A DNA stretch of 64,000 nt from Polyangiaceae bacterium. Lineage in GTDB: Bacteria; Myxococcota_A; Polyangia; Polyangiales; Polyangiaceae. The translations under genes were made by a program, and so were the position numbers. The notes below the pieces were generated by a model that did no database searches, was not told the DNA's origin, and saw only the letters and a list, made by a program, of their open reading frames with translations. The DNA is taken from contig JAICUB010000017.1 in assembly GCA_025936045.1 (NCBI GenBank), forward strand, positions 62,001 to 126,000, written 5' to 3'. The first letter of the stretch is position 1. Each line of letters begins with the position of its first letter. This document shows positions 1-12,024 of the stretch, in pieces.

Positions 1-276
1 GTCACATCGATGGCCACGGCGTGCGTCGAGACGCTGCGGCCCGGCAGCGACAGCTCGAAGCGCCGTGCGCGCGCCTGTCCCGCTCGGCTGACCTCGCCTC
101 GCAGGGTGACTTCGGCGGCGCGGCCCTCGGGGAAGGAATCCCCGCGGAGCTCGATCACGTCGCCCTCGCGCAAGCGGTTCGAAAGGACGCCGCTCACCTG
201 GACGAGGGCCGGACCGGCGGCTGGCTGGCAGCCCCAGCCAAAAATGATAAGACTGAGCGAAACGGCTTTTCGCACG
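1..276 (-). CDS. Partial lipoprotein-like secreted protein running off the left edge of the window
   Basis: Reverse strand reads (GTG)RKAVSLSLIIFGWGCQPAAGPALVQVSGVLSNRLREGDVIELRGDSFPEGRAAEVTLRGEVSRAGQARARRFELSLPGRSVSTHAVAIDV with no stop to position 1. N-terminal hydrophobic segment followed by Cys. Absent from the supplied ORF list because it is open at the edge. Confidence 0.6.
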
Positions 277-442
277 CGCAGACAGCGTACCAACCTGCCG
301 GAATCTCGGAAAAATTCCCTGCTTCCCGCGCGCCTTGCTCGCTTGACGCCATGCGCCATGCTTCCTGAAGAAGCTTTCGCAACCCCGCGCGCTCTGACCC
401 CAATTTAGCAGTCGTTCCGAGCGCCTAGCCGATAAGACCGCC

Positions 443-1081
443 ATGAACACCGAAAGCATTTCAGAGCCAAACAGCGGCTCTCCCCGACGCATCATCAAGC
501 GGTACTCGAACCGCAAGCTCTACGACACGCAGGGCAGCACCTACGTCACGCTCCTCCAGATCGCCCAGATGATCCGCGAGGGGGAAGAAGTTCAGATCAT
601 CGACAATGCGAGCAAGGAGGACAAGACGGACGTCACGCTCGCACTCATCATCTCGGAAGAGCTCCGGAACAAGCCGCGCGCAGTTCCCCTGAGCACGTTG
701 AAGGCGCTGATTCGTCACGGCGGCGAGCGCATCCTCAGTCAGCTTCGTGCCGGACCCATCGGAAAGCTCGTGCCCAACGGTGCCGCCGAAAGCGAATCGG
801 CCGGTGAGCCAGTCGGCGAACCGTCCGCTGCTGAAAACCTCTCCCCGCCGAACTTGGAGGACGACTTGTCCGAGCAACCCCGTGCAGGATTTCGAGCCAC
901 TCTCGAGCACTGGCAGGCGCAGATCGACGAGCGAATCCGCGCTGTCTTGCCGAATTTTCAGGCATTCCGCGAGCTCGAACAGTCGGTGAAGCGCCTCTCG
1001 GCGCGGCTCGACGCCATTGAAAAGCGCCTTGGGCCGACTGGCGGGTCGGAGCCGCCGCAGGACCCCGGCGCTGGCGCCTAG
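443..1081 (+). CDS. PHA/PHB accumulation regulator, DNA-binding domain protein (PhaR-like)
   Basis: RIIKRYSNRKLYDTQGSTYVTLLQIAQMIREGEEVQIIDNASKEDKTDVTLALII is the typical PhaR N-terminal DNA-binding signature; variable C-terminus. Confidence 0.85.
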   Translation: MNTESISEPNSGSPRRIIKRYSNRKLYDTQGSTYVTLLQIAQMIREGEEVQIIDNASKEDKTDVTLALIISEELRNKPRAVPLSTLKALIRHGGERILSQLRAGPIGKLVPNGAAESESAGEPVGEPSAAENLSPPNLEDDLSEQPRAGFRATLEHWQAQIDERIRAVLPNFQAFRELEQSVKRLSARLDAIEKRLGPTGGSEPPQDPGAGA

Positions 1082-1125
1082 TGCAGGGAATATCCATCCT
1101 AGAGGCGCGGTTGCAGCGTTAGACG

Positions 1126-1776
1126 ATGGCGACGAGACAACGACAGCCGAGTGAGTTCGAGCGTGAGGCGATGTCCCACCTCTCGACGCTCTTGGCCGTC
1201 GGCTCCCGGCTGACCCGCAGCGCGTCCGAGGCCGAGGATCTGGTGCAGGACACGCTGCTCAAGGCGCTCCGCGCCCAGGAGCACTTCACCCCGGGCAGCA
1301 ACATGCGCGCCTGGCTCCTGCGCATCCTCACGAACACGTTCATCAACCGCTACCGGCGCGGCGGCCTCGAGCGCAGCGTGCTCGACGGACCGGACGCCGA
1401 CCCGCTCGCCGACGGCTGGATCGGCGCTTCGACGATGGAGGCGATGCGTGACCCGGAGTCGCGCGCCATGCGCGCTCTGCTCGAAAAGGAGATCGTCGCA
1501 GCGCTCGACGAGCTCCCCGAGGAGTTCCGGCTCGCGGTCGTCCTCTCGGACGTCGAGGAGCTGAGCTACAAAGAAATCTCCGAGATCATGGGCTGTCCGA
1601 TCGGCACGGTGATGTCGCGCCTGCACCGCGGCCGTCGCCTGCTCAAGCGCCGTCTGTTCGAGCATGCGCGCACGCTCGGCATCGTCGGACCCGAAGACGA
1701 GGTCGGCGGCGCGCCCGAACGCGCCCGGGCGGTGGTCGAGCTCTCGAGCTACCGCAAGAAAGCGAGCAACTCGTGA
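1126..1776 (+). CDS. ECF-family RNA polymerase sigma factor
   Basis: Region 2 (AEDLVQDTLLKALRAQEHFTPGSNMRAWLLRILTNTFINRYRR) and region 4 (ELPEEFRLAVVLSDVEELSYKEISEIMGCPIGTVMSRLHRGRRLLKRRL). Confidence 0.93.
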   Translation: MATRQRQPSEFEREAMSHLSTLLAVGSRLTRSASEAEDLVQDTLLKALRAQEHFTPGSNMRAWLLRILTNTFINRYRRGGLERSVLDGPDADPLADGWIGASTMEAMRDPESRAMRALLEKEIVAALDELPEEFRLAVVLSDVEELSYKEISEIMGCPIGTVMSRLHRGRRLLKRRLFEHARTLGIVGPEDEVGGAPERARAVVELSSYRKKASNS

Positions 1777-2612
1777 CCTGCCGGCGCGTGGGAGCGTTGC
1801 TCGAGGCATACGCGGACGGCGAGCTCGAGGCGGAAGCCGTGCTCGACGTCGAAGCGCACCTCGCCGATTGCAACGGTTGCTCGTCGCGCCTGCAGCTCGA
1901 GCACGCGGTGAAAAAGAGCCTGCGCCGTCAGGTGTACGCCGAGGCACAGCCGAACGACGCGTTCCGCGAGCGCATCCTCGCGTCGTTTAGGGCCGAAGCC
2001 GAGCGCACGGCGGTCGCGAACCTCGACGAACCCTCGCACCGTAGCGGGATGTTGTCGTGGAGCAGCATCGTGCCGCTCGCCGCGGCCGCGGCGATGGCGC
2101 TGCTCTGGTCCGCGAAGGTCTCCGACCCGAAGCAGAGCGCCAAGACGCCTGGCAACAAGACGACCATCGCGAGCGTCGGGCCCGCGAGCGTGGAGCAGAT
2201 GCTCGAAGAGCTCGTCGATCGTCATATCGATCGCTCGAAGCCCGACGTGACCGAGCCCGCGCTCTTACTCGAGCGCATGGAGCCCGAGGTCGGCGTGCCG
2301 GTTCACTTCCCGAGCCTCGCGCAATACGGCGCGCGCTGGCAGGGCGGCAAGCTCGTCAAGATCCGCCAGGAGCCCACGGCTTCGCTCAAGTTCCTGGTCG
2401 ACGGCCACCGCGTCACCGTTTACGTCTTCAACTCCGAGCATTTCGCGCTCGGCTCCCCCCTCAAGCGCCGCGTCATCGGGGACGAACCCGTCTACACGGG
2501 CTGGAAGCGCGGCTACTCGATCGCGACCGCGGATCGCCACGGCATCGGCTACGCCGTCGCCACCGACCTCGGTGAAGACGAAGGCGCCGAAATCGTCGCC
2601 TCGCTGCACTAG
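1773..2612 (+). CDS. Zinc-finger (ZAS-type) membrane anti-sigma factor
   Basis: 4-bp overlap with the ECF gene; HLADCNGC zinc motif; one TM segment (SSIVPLAAAAAMALLWSA). Confidence 0.85.
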   Translation: MTCRRVGALLEAYADGELEAEAVLDVEAHLADCNGCSSRLQLEHAVKKSLRRQVYAEAQPNDAFRERILASFRAEAERTAVANLDEPSHRSGMLSWSSIVPLAAAAAMALLWSAKVSDPKQSAKTPGNKTTIASVGPASVEQMLEELVDRHIDRSKPDVTEPALLLERMEPEVGVPVHFPSLAQYGARWQGGKLVKIRQEPTASLKFLVDGHRVTVYVFNSEHFALGSPLKRRVIGDEPVYTGWKRGYSIATADRHGIGYAVATDLGEDEGAEIVASLH

Positions 2613-2625
2613 CGCGGCCGAAGCG

Positions 2626-3813
2626 CTACTTCGCGGCGCGAAGCTCGGCGAGCTGCGCCTTCAACTGCCGCGCGGCGAGCGCGTACCCGCCGTCCGACCC
2701 GTCGACGAAGTGCACGTGATCGCCGCTGTAGGATCGCAAGTAGCAGGTGATGAGCGCCGACGGCGCACGGTGCAGCCCGTAAACGACGTGTCCCTCGGCG
2801 CGCATGCGCTCGAGCTCGGCCTCGACGACGGCTAGCTGCTCCCCCGACAGGTCGAGCACCATGCGTAGCGCCTCGTCGAACTTGCGAAAGTCCGAGTTCG
2901 CGACGAGCTCCTGCGGATACGCCTTGCCGTCGAAGCCGCCCGCCGAGAGACCGAGCGCGATGAGCGCGCGGCCGAGCAACGATTCCTTTCGCGCTCGCGC
3001 CTGCGCCGCGCGAAATCCGGGTCCTTCCGCGGCGCCGGAACGCAGGCGCGCCTCGATCCGATACTTGCCGAACAGCGTCCCGAGCTTCAGCCCGCGCACT
3101 GACACCGGACGGCCGGCGTCGCCCTCGAGCGCGGCTTCGAGCGTCGCGATCGTGCGCCGGTAGCTCTGGGCGCGCTCCGCCTCGGTCGCGTCGAGCGCCT
3201 GCACGATGACGCTCACGATGTGCCCGCGCCGGCTCGGCACCGGTTGCCAGCGACACTCGAAGCCCTCGAAGCTCGCCGCGTCGGGCCCGTCCTCGCTCAC
3301 GGCGTAGCGCGCACCGACCTCGGGATCCTTCACCCAGCGCTCCGCTTGCGCGATGCCGCTCCCGCGCAACATCGCGAGCCGCACGAATGGGCTCGCGCGA
3401 AACCGCGCCACCTGCACGCCGTGCCCCGCGCTCCGGAGCGCGCCGACCTGCACCATGCCTACGCGGAGCTCGAGCTCGAACGCCGACCTCGCGAGCTTAC
3501 GCACGCCGCGCAGCGCCGCTTCGCACACCGCGCGCCGCGAATCGGGGATCAAGAGCGTCGCACCGTCACCGCCGAACACGTAGGGCAGCTCCAAATCCGG
3601 CGTGGCATTGCGAATCGCCACGATCGAGGCGACCCCGAGCGCGTTCACGTCACGGTAGCGCCCCGCCTCGATCGCCTTGGTCGAGCCGCGCACGTCCGTC
3701 AGCACGATGTGCCAATGGTCCGGCGCGTCACGGTAATAGTGCGGCTCGATCACGTCCGCGAAGCGCTCGATCTCCGGCACCGCGTGCAGAAAATCCTCGA
3801 GCATGCGCGTCAC
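2626..3813 (-). CDS. DUF3095-family protein (adenylate-cyclase-like fold)
   Basis: DHWHIVLTDVRGSTKAIEAGRYRDVNALGVASIVAIRNATPDLELPYVFGGDGATLLIP matches the DUF3095 N-terminal signature. Confidence 0.8.
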   Translation of the reverse strand: MTRMLEDFLHAVPEIERFADVIEPHYYRDAPDHWHIVLTDVRGSTKAIEAGRYRDVNALGVASIVAIRNATPDLELPYVFGGDGATLLIPDSRRAVCEAALRGVRKLARSAFELELRVGMVQVGALRSAGHGVQVARFRASPFVRLAMLRGSGIAQAERWVKDPEVGARYAVSEDGPDAASFEGFECRWQPVPSRRGHIVSVIVQALDATEAERAQSYRRTIATLEAALEGDAGRPVSVRGLKLGTLFGKYRIEARLRSGAAEGPGFRAAQARARKESLLGRALIALGLSAGGFDGKAYPQELVANSDFRKFDEALRMVLDLSGEQLAVVEAELERMRAEGHVVYGLHRAPSALITCYLRSYSGDHVHFVDGSDGGYALAARQLKAQLAELRAAK

Positions 3814-3821
3814 CTCGCCCG

Positions 3822-4901
3822 CTAGCGTTTGGACCAGGCGTAAAGACCCGTCGCCACCGTGATGAGCGCGATGATCGCGAGGATGAGCCCGCCGCCCGCG
3901 TATTTTTTGGGGCGACCTTTGGTGCGCGCCGTCGATTTTCCTTTGCGTTTCGTTCCAGCCGGCGCCTCCGCTCGGCTCGGGGCGGCTTCGGCGGCGGCTG
4001 CGCGCCGCACGGGCTGCTTCTCCACCTTGCGCTTTTCGCGGGGCTCTTCGCGCTTCGTCGCCGCAAGCTCCAGCATGCGGGCCTGGTGACGCTCCTCCGC
4101 CAGTCGTCGCGCTTCTTCACGCCGCGACGCCCGCCGGCTGAGCTTGCGCTCGGCGCTCCGCTTCGAGGCTTTTGCGCGATTCTTGCGCTCGAGCTCGCGG
4201 CGCTCCTTCTTGCTCAAGGCGCGTCGCGCACCTTGCTCCCGTAGCGGCTCCGAGGCGGCCGGGACCGCATCGCCCGCGTCCTCGTCATCCTCCCAGCCGC
4301 CGTCCACCTCGTCCGGCGGCACCACTACGGCCGGCTGAGCTCTCACGCTGCCCGGCGCCGACTTCGCGGCGAGCGCCGCGGACCGCACCACTGGCGGCTC
4401 CGTCTTCACCACCGGCGGCGAGAGCTTCGCGACGGGCGGCTCCGTCTTCACCACCGGCGGCGAGAGCTTCGCGACGGGCGGCTCCGTCTTCACCACCGAC
4501 GGCGGTAACTTCGCGACGGGCGGCTCCGTCTTCACCACCGGCGGCGGTAACTTCGCGACGGGCGGCTCCGTCTTCACCACCGGCGGCGAGAGCTTCGCGA
4601 CGGGCGGCTCCGATTTCACGCCGAACGACGGCGCTTTCGCGACCGGCGGCTCCGTTCGAGCCCCGGGCATCGGTGAGCCCACTCCGAGCGGCCGTCGTTG
4701 CATGCCGGGCGGCGGCGTTCCGAGTCCGAGCGGCTGTCGTCGCACGCCGAGCGGCGGTGTCCCCACGCTGAGCGGTTGCGTTTTTACGGCTGGCGGCGGT
4801 GCCGGCGGCGAGCTCGGTTTGACCGGCTCATCCCACCCCGAATCGACGTCTTTGTCGTCGCCCTTCTTGGCGTCGAGCTCCGGCTCCGGCGGCTTCATCA
4901 T
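3822..4901 (-). CDS. Low-complexity Pro/Val/Lys repeat protein with C-terminal transmembrane anchor
   Basis: Tandem 'VVKTEPPVAKLSPP' repeats, basic coiled region, C-terminal GGGLILAIIALITVATGLYAWSKR. Confidence 0.65.
   Translation of the reverse strand: MMKPPEPELDAKKGDDKDVDSGWDEPVKPSSPPAPPPAVKTQPLSVGTPPLGVRRQPLGLGTPPPGMQRRPLGVGSPMPGARTEPPVAKAPSFGVKSEPPVAKLSPPVVKTEPPVAKLPPPVVKTEPPVAKLPPSVVKTEPPVAKLSPPVVKTEPPVAKLSPPVVKTEPPVVRSAALAAKSAPGSVRAQPAVVVPPDEVDGGWEDDEDAGDAVPAASEPLREQGARRALSKKERRELERKNRAKASKRSAERKLSRRASRREEARRLAEERHQARMLELAATKREEPREKRKVEKQPVRRAAAAEAAPSRAEAPAGTKRKGKSTARTKGRPKKYAGGGLILAIIALITVATGLYAWSKR
4393..4602. repeat. 42-bp tandem repeat (5 copies plus partial) encoding a PPVVKTEPPVAKLS-type unit
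   Basis: 'ggcggctccgtcttcaccaccggcgg...' recurs at 4393, 4435, 4477, 4519, 4561 and partially at 4603. Confidence 0.9.
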
Positions 4902-4916
4902 CTGCGGCGGAGGCTA

Positions 4917-6581
4917 TCATTGCACGAGCGCAACGCCGCCTTTTCGCGGATCCGATGCGCCCACGACACCGCTCGGGCTGAACGCTAGAACCTGCACTGC
5001 AGTCGGAAAATCCACGACTTTTACCTTCTCGCCGCGCCGCTCGAGGTCCGCACGCGCCGCATCGGAAAACCCGCTGTTCAGGGCGAGCGAGAGGTCGCGC
5101 GGATTCAGCATGAAACGCGGGGCTTTTACCGCCTGCGCCGGCGTCTCGCCGTGCACGAGGATCCCGAGCAGCGTCTGCGTGACGTTCGGCGCGATCGCCT
5201 GTCCACCCGACCCGCCGAGCGCGAGCACGGGTTTGCCGTCTTTGAGCACGATCGTCGGCGTCATGCTCGAAGTCGGGCGCAAGCCGGGGCGCGCGACGTT
5301 CGGCGGAAAGGCGATACCGAGCGCGTCCGCAGCGCTGCGCGGCGTAAAATCGTCGAGCTCGTCGTTCAGCACGATACCACTCGACTCGCCGGCGATTTTG
5401 GCGCCGAACGCCGTGTTCACCGTCGTCGTGAGCGACACGACGTTACCCTGCGCGTCCGCCACGACGAGCGCGTGCGTGCCGTGCTCGTCGTCGGCAATCG
5501 CGCGCAGTGTTTGCGTGCTGTCCGGCGACACCTTCGCCTTGCGCGCCGCGAGACGCGCGGGCAGCAACAAACGCTGGATATCCACCGGCAAAAACCCGGG
5601 ATCCCCGATGAACCGCGCTCGATCGACGAACGCGCCGCGCATGGTCTCCGCGAGCAGATGCACTCCGAGCGGCTCGCGCACACCCGCGCGCTCGAGCTCG
5701 TCACGCGAATAACTCCCGAGCACTTCAGCCAGCAAGAGGCCGCCCGCCGAGGGCGGCGGCATGGTCACGATTTCGTAGCCCTCCCACGCGAACTCGAGCA
5801 CGGGGCGTTCGCGCACCGCGTAGTGCGCTAGGTCTTCGGTCGTGATTGCGCTCCCGAACTGACGCGCAGCCGCCACCAAGTCCGCGGCGATGGGCCCCGA
5901 ATACACGCTGTCGGGTCCCTGTGCGGCGAGCGTCGCGAGTGTCTTCGCGAGCTCGGGGCGCTTCACGCGTTGCCCGAGCAGCGCGGCCTTGCCCCCGGGC
6001 CAGAGCGCGCGATCGAGCGACGCGACCTGACGGAACCGAGCTTGATTCTTGCCACGGAGCTGCTCGGCGAGGTGCATGTCGACGGCGAACCCGTCGCGCG
6101 CGAAACGCAACGCCGCCTCGACGAGCTCGGCCCAGGGCCGCTTGCCGAAGCGGCGATGCAGCTCCGCGAGCCCGCGCGCTTCGCCCGGCACGCCCACGAG
6201 CTTCCCGCGCTCGGCGTCCGGCAACGGCCGGTGGTCGAGAGCCGCGCCGTCGATGCCGGCAGGCGCCGTCTCGCGAAAGTCGAGCACCGTGTCGGAGTGA
6301 TCGGACGCGCGATGGACGAGCGCGAAGCCGCCGCCGCCGAGCCCGCTCGACGTCGGCGCGACGACCCCCGCCGCGAGCGCCGCGGCGATGACCGCGTCGA
6401 CCGCATTGCCGCCGCGCTTGAGCTCGGCGAGCGCGGTTCGCGTCGAGAGCGCGCTTTCCGTCGCCGCTCCAGCCTTGGCGCGCGCCGCCGCACGACCCGG
6501 TGTCGGCAGCGCGAAGGCGAGCGACGCGGAAACGAGCGACGCCGCGGCCAGGGGCAGCATCCGAGCCTCGAGGCGCCGCAT
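4917..6581 (-). CDS. ggt: Gamma-glutamyltransferase, periplasmic
   Basis: AELKRGGNAVDAVIAAALAAGVVAPTSSGLGGGGFALV; catalytic region DEHGTHALVVADAQGNVVSLTTTVNTAFGAKIAGESSGIVLNDELDDF. Start set at MRRLEARM, before a signal peptide. Confidence 0.93.
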   Translation of the reverse strand: MRRLEARMLPLAAASLVSASLAFALPTPGRAAARAKAGAATESALSTRTALAELKRGGNAVDAVIAAALAAGVVAPTSSGLGGGGFALVHRASDHSDTVLDFRETAPAGIDGAALDHRPLPDAERGKLVGVPGEARGLAELHRRFGKRPWAELVEAALRFARDGFAVDMHLAEQLRGKNQARFRQVASLDRALWPGGKAALLGQRVKRPELAKTLATLAAQGPDSVYSGPIAADLVAAARQFGSAITTEDLAHYAVRERPVLEFAWEGYEIVTMPPPSAGGLLLAEVLGSYSRDELERAGVREPLGVHLLAETMRGAFVDRARFIGDPGFLPVDIQRLLLPARLAARKAKVSPDSTQTLRAIADDEHGTHALVVADAQGNVVSLTTTVNTAFGAKIAGESSGIVLNDELDDFTPRSAADALGIAFPPNVARPGLRPTSSMTPTIVLKDGKPVLALGGSGGQAIAPNVTQTLLGILVHGETPAQAVKAPRFMLNPRDLSLALNSGFSDAARADLERRGEKVKVVDFPTAVQVLAFSPSGVVGASDPRKGGVALVQ

Positions 6582-6624
6582 CGGACGATACCGTACCAGG
6601 ATGTTATGCTCTCCGTGAATCATC

Positions 6625-7572
6625 ATGCGTTTTCTGTTCGTGATGGACCCGGCCGAGACGATGCATCCGGCCAAAGACACGACCTTCGCGTTCATGCGTG
6701 GAGCCCTCGCGCGCGGGCACGAGAGCTTTCACTGCTTGCCGCGCCACATCGCCAACGAAGGCCGGCGCGTGACCGCGCGCGCGCGCGCGATTCGCGTCGC
6801 CGACGCGCCGCCGCATACCGAGCTCGGTCCCGAGCAGGAGCTCGACCTCGCGACGCTCGGGGCCGTCTTCATTCGCAAGGATCCGCCTTTCGATCCCGCG
6901 TACGTGCACCTCACGCACCAGCTCGAGCTCGTGAAAGACCGCGTGCTCGTGCTGAACGACCCGCGGGGCTTGCGTGACGCGAACGAGAAGCTCTTCGCGT
7001 TTCACTTCACCGACCACATGCCGCGCTCGCGCGTGACGGCCGATCCGCGCGAGATCCTCGCGTTCGTCGAGGCGGTCGGCGGGCACGCGGTCCTGAAGCC
7101 GCTCGACGGTGCTGGCGGCTCCGGCGTCGTGGTGCTCGAGCGCGGTGACAAGAACCTGCGCTCCCTCGCCGACGTCTGGACGAGCGAAGGCAAGCAGCTC
7201 GCGCTCGTGCAGGAGTATCTCCCCGCCATTCGCACGGGCGACAAGCGCATCCTCGTGCTCGACGGCAAACCGCTCGGGGCAATTCTGCGCGTACCGCGCG
7301 AAGACGACGTGCGCGCGAACCTGCACGTGGGCGGACGCGCGGAGCAGACGAGCCTCACCCCCGCCGAGCAAGCGGCCGTCGCCGCCATCGGCCCGAAGCT
7401 CGTCGAGCACGGGCTCTTCTTCGTCGGCCTCGACTTCATCGGCGAGCGGTTGATCGAAGTGAACGTCACGAGCCCGACCGGCATCCAGGAGCTCGCGCGC
7501 TTCCTCGGGCGACCCGTCGAACAAGACGTGATTGCGTGGGTCGAAGCCCGCGTGAATCAGCGCCGTGCCTGA
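6625..7572 (+). CDS. gshB: Glutathione synthetase (GshB, prokaryotic)
   Basis: MRFLFVMDPAETMHPAKDTTFAFMRGALARGHE; ATP-grasp motifs VLKPLDGAGGSGVVVLERGD and NVTSPTGIQEL. Confidence 0.93.
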   Translation: MRFLFVMDPAETMHPAKDTTFAFMRGALARGHESFHCLPRHIANEGRRVTARARAIRVADAPPHTELGPEQELDLATLGAVFIRKDPPFDPAYVHLTHQLELVKDRVLVLNDPRGLRDANEKLFAFHFTDHMPRSRVTADPREILAFVEAVGGHAVLKPLDGAGGSGVVVLERGDKNLRSLADVWTSEGKQLALVQEYLPAIRTGDKRILVLDGKPLGAILRVPREDDVRANLHVGGRAEQTSLTPAEQAAVAAIGPKLVEHGLFFVGLDFIGERLIEVNVTSPTGIQELARFLGRPVEQDVIAWVEARVNQRRA

Positions 7573-7629
7573 AGAGAGCGCCCGCGCGTTCCGCCCGAAA
7601 CTTGGCCCCGAGCCGGCAACCGCCCGAAC

Positions 7630-7923
7630 GTGCGGCAGATGGCTACGTGCGAGGTCTGTACGACGCTCGGGTGGCCCCCGAAGGGCCCCGGAAAGCGCGT
7701 TTTGGTGGGAACGCGTCTGGTCACGTTGTGTGCGGCGCATGCTCGGGTGCTGCCGCGCCTCAAGCCGGCCGGCCCCAAAGAGCTCAGACAAGCGCTCCGC
7801 GAGCGCAAGGGGCAGCGCTCGCTCATCGATCGCCGGCAAGAGCTCGATCGGCGTGTTTTTCCCGCGCGTCCCGAAGGGCGCCGGCACGGCGGCGGCCGGC
7901 GCGCGAGCGACCCGAAAGCCTGA
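7630..7923 (+). CDS. Small Cys-containing hypothetical protein (97 aa)
   Basis: CEVC...LCAAHARVL candidate metal-binding pattern; lies cleanly between gshB and a hydrolase gene. Confidence 0.45.
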   Translation: MRQMATCEVCTTLGWPPKGPGKRVLVGTRLVTLCAAHARVLPRLKPAGPKELRQALRERKGQRSLIDRRQELDRRVFPARPEGRRHGGGRRASDPKA

Positions 7924-7969
7924 CTTTTCGCCTCACGCGACCCCTCTTGGCCTGGTGCATACTCGCGCC

Positions 7970-8833
7970 ATGGCCGAATTCGATCGACGCGCCGACGATC
8001 CGTCGCGCCGGCGATGGCTCGCCGGTGCAGCTGGGGCCGGCTTCGCGCTCGCCGTGCGCCCCGTTTCCGCTGAAACCATCACGACCAGCGGCGTGGGCCT
8101 CGACGTCGCCGACGTGAAGATCCCGACGAGCGGCGGTGAAATTCCGGCATACCGCGCCGCGCCCGCGCAGAAGAAGCACGAGCCGCACCCGCTCGTGCTC
8201 GTCATCCACGAAATTTTCGGAGTGCACGAGCACATCCGCGACGTGTGCCGGCGACTCGCCAAGCAGGGTTACTACGCGATCGCGCCCGACCTCTTCGTCC
8301 GTCAGGGTGACGTGACGAAGCTCCAGGGCTTCGACGAAATCCGCAAGGTCGTCGACATCGTGCCGGACGCCCAGATCCTCTCCGACCTCGACGCGACGGT
8401 CGCGTGGGCGGGGCACGACTCGAGCGTCGACGCGAGGAAGCTCGGCATCACGGGTTTTTGTTGGGGTGGGCGCGTCGTATGGCTCTACGCGGCGCACCGC
8501 AAGGATCTGAAAGCCGGCGTCGCCTGGTACGGCAAGCTCTCCGGTGCGAAGAACCATTATCGTCCGCGCCAGGCGCTCGACGTCGGAGCGGAGCTCTACG
8601 CCCCGGTGCTCGGCCTCTACGGCGGCAAGGACCAAAACATCCCGCAATCGGACATCGACGCGATGAAGAAGGTGCTCGCCGGCGGCAGCGCAGCGTCGCG
8701 CGCGTCCGAATTCGTCGTGTATCCGCAGGCGGGCCACGCCTTCAACGCCGATGACCGGCCGAGCTACGACCCGCACGCCGCCGCCGACGGCTGGAAGCGC
8801 ATGCTCGATTGGTTCAAAAAGCACGGCGCGTAG
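7970..8833 (+). CDS. Dienelactone hydrolase family protein with Tat-like signal
   Basis: RRRWLAGAAGAGFALAVRPVSA leader; HPLVLVIHEIFGVHEHIRDVCRRLAKQGYYAIAPDLF and GITGFCWGGRVVWLYAA (nucleophile Cys) with GHAFN His motif. Confidence 0.9.
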   Translation: MAEFDRRADDPSRRRWLAGAAGAGFALAVRPVSAETITTSGVGLDVADVKIPTSGGEIPAYRAAPAQKKHEPHPLVLVIHEIFGVHEHIRDVCRRLAKQGYYAIAPDLFVRQGDVTKLQGFDEIRKVVDIVPDAQILSDLDATVAWAGHDSSVDARKLGITGFCWGGRVVWLYAAHRKDLKAGVAWYGKLSGAKNHYRPRQALDVGAELYAPVLGLYGGKDQNIPQSDIDAMKKVLAGGSAASRASEFVVYPQAGHAFNADDRPSYDPHAAADGWKRMLDWFKKHGA

Positions 8834-8839
8834 GGGCCC

Positions 8840-9907
8840 GTGTCTCCGCGATCACGGCGTCTCGCAGGCGCGCTCGCCGCGGCGCTCGTCGCCGTCGCGG
8901 CGTCGTTCGGCTGGTTTTTGACTAGGAAGGTGCCGGCACCGGCGTCGCGCCGCGTGAACGCGCTCGCAATCGTGCCGCCCGGTCCGGCGCTCGTCGTGAC
9001 GATCGACGTCGCGCGTCTATGGACGATGGCGACCGGACGAGCCTTGCTCGGTCGCAGTCTGGCCGAGCTCGGCGACACGGCTTGTGAAAGCGCGCTCGCG
9101 GCGAACCTCGACGAGCTTGCCCTCGCGATGCCAGGCGACAGTGCGTCCGAAGGCGCATCCTCGGATGCTCTGGCGCTGATCGGCACCGGCCGCTTCAGCG
9201 GCCGCGACGTCGCGAGCTGCGCGGAAGCGCGCGTGCGCGCCGCTCACGGCGAGCCGGTGCGCACGCCAATCGGCTCGTTCACGAGCGTGCGCGACCGCAG
9301 AAAAGCCGGGGAAGTCGCGGCGCGTGACGGCTTGCTCGTGATGAGCGACGGACTCTACTTGCGCGAGCTCATCGAGGCCGCGGACGGCCCGCGCCCGGAC
9401 GGCACGCCCGCCGAACACGAGCGCGACGAGCTCCACGCCGAGCTCCGTCGGGTCGTCGGTCAGGGTGCGCCGATCGTCGGGACACTCGCCTTGCCGCCCG
9501 GCTGGCTCAGCCGCGCGCTCGCCGAGCCGAGCGCAGATCGCTCGCCGCTCGCGACGATCCGCAGCGCGGCCGTCCGTGCCAACGTCGGCACGGGCATCGA
9601 CATCACGGGGCTGGTCGCTTGCGACGGCGATGACCCCTGCGAGCGCCTCGAGCGCTTCTTCCGCACCGCTAGCTCGGACCTCGGCACGCTCTGGCCCGAA
9701 GCGGCCCCTCTCCTCGCCCGACTCACCCTCACCCGCTCTGCTGCACGTATCGATTTCTCGGTGCACCTCGCGCCGGAAGACATCACTCGACTCCCACCCA
9801 CACCATCTGCCGTTTCACCCTCAGCCGCCGTCTCGGCGCAAGCCACCGCCGCGCGGCCGCCGGCGGAGCACCCGAGCACCACCGCGGGCCCCTCCGTGTC
9901 CCATTGA
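8840..9907 (+). CDS. Membrane-anchored hypothetical protein (GTG start)
   Basis: N-terminal TM (LAGALAAALVAVAASFGWFL), then a long periplasmic domain and Pro/Ser/Ala-rich tail. Confidence 0.6.
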   Translation: MSPRSRRLAGALAAALVAVAASFGWFLTRKVPAPASRRVNALAIVPPGPALVVTIDVARLWTMATGRALLGRSLAELGDTACESALAANLDELALAMPGDSASEGASSDALALIGTGRFSGRDVASCAEARVRAAHGEPVRTPIGSFTSVRDRRKAGEVAARDGLLVMSDGLYLRELIEAADGPRPDGTPAEHERDELHAELRRVVGQGAPIVGTLALPPGWLSRALAEPSADRSPLATIRSAAVRANVGTGIDITGLVACDGDDPCERLERFFRTASSDLGTLWPEAAPLLARLTLTRSAARIDFSVHLAPEDITRLPPTPSAVSPSAAVSAQATAARPPAEHPSTTAGPSVSH

Positions 9908-9965
9908 ACCGGTCGAGAGCCCCCCTGCATGCAGCGACGCCCCCGCGCTCGTGAAACTCGCCTGG

Positions 9966-12003
<2,038 letters not shown>

Positions 12004-12024
12004 GCCGGAGCCCGAGCAAAGAGG

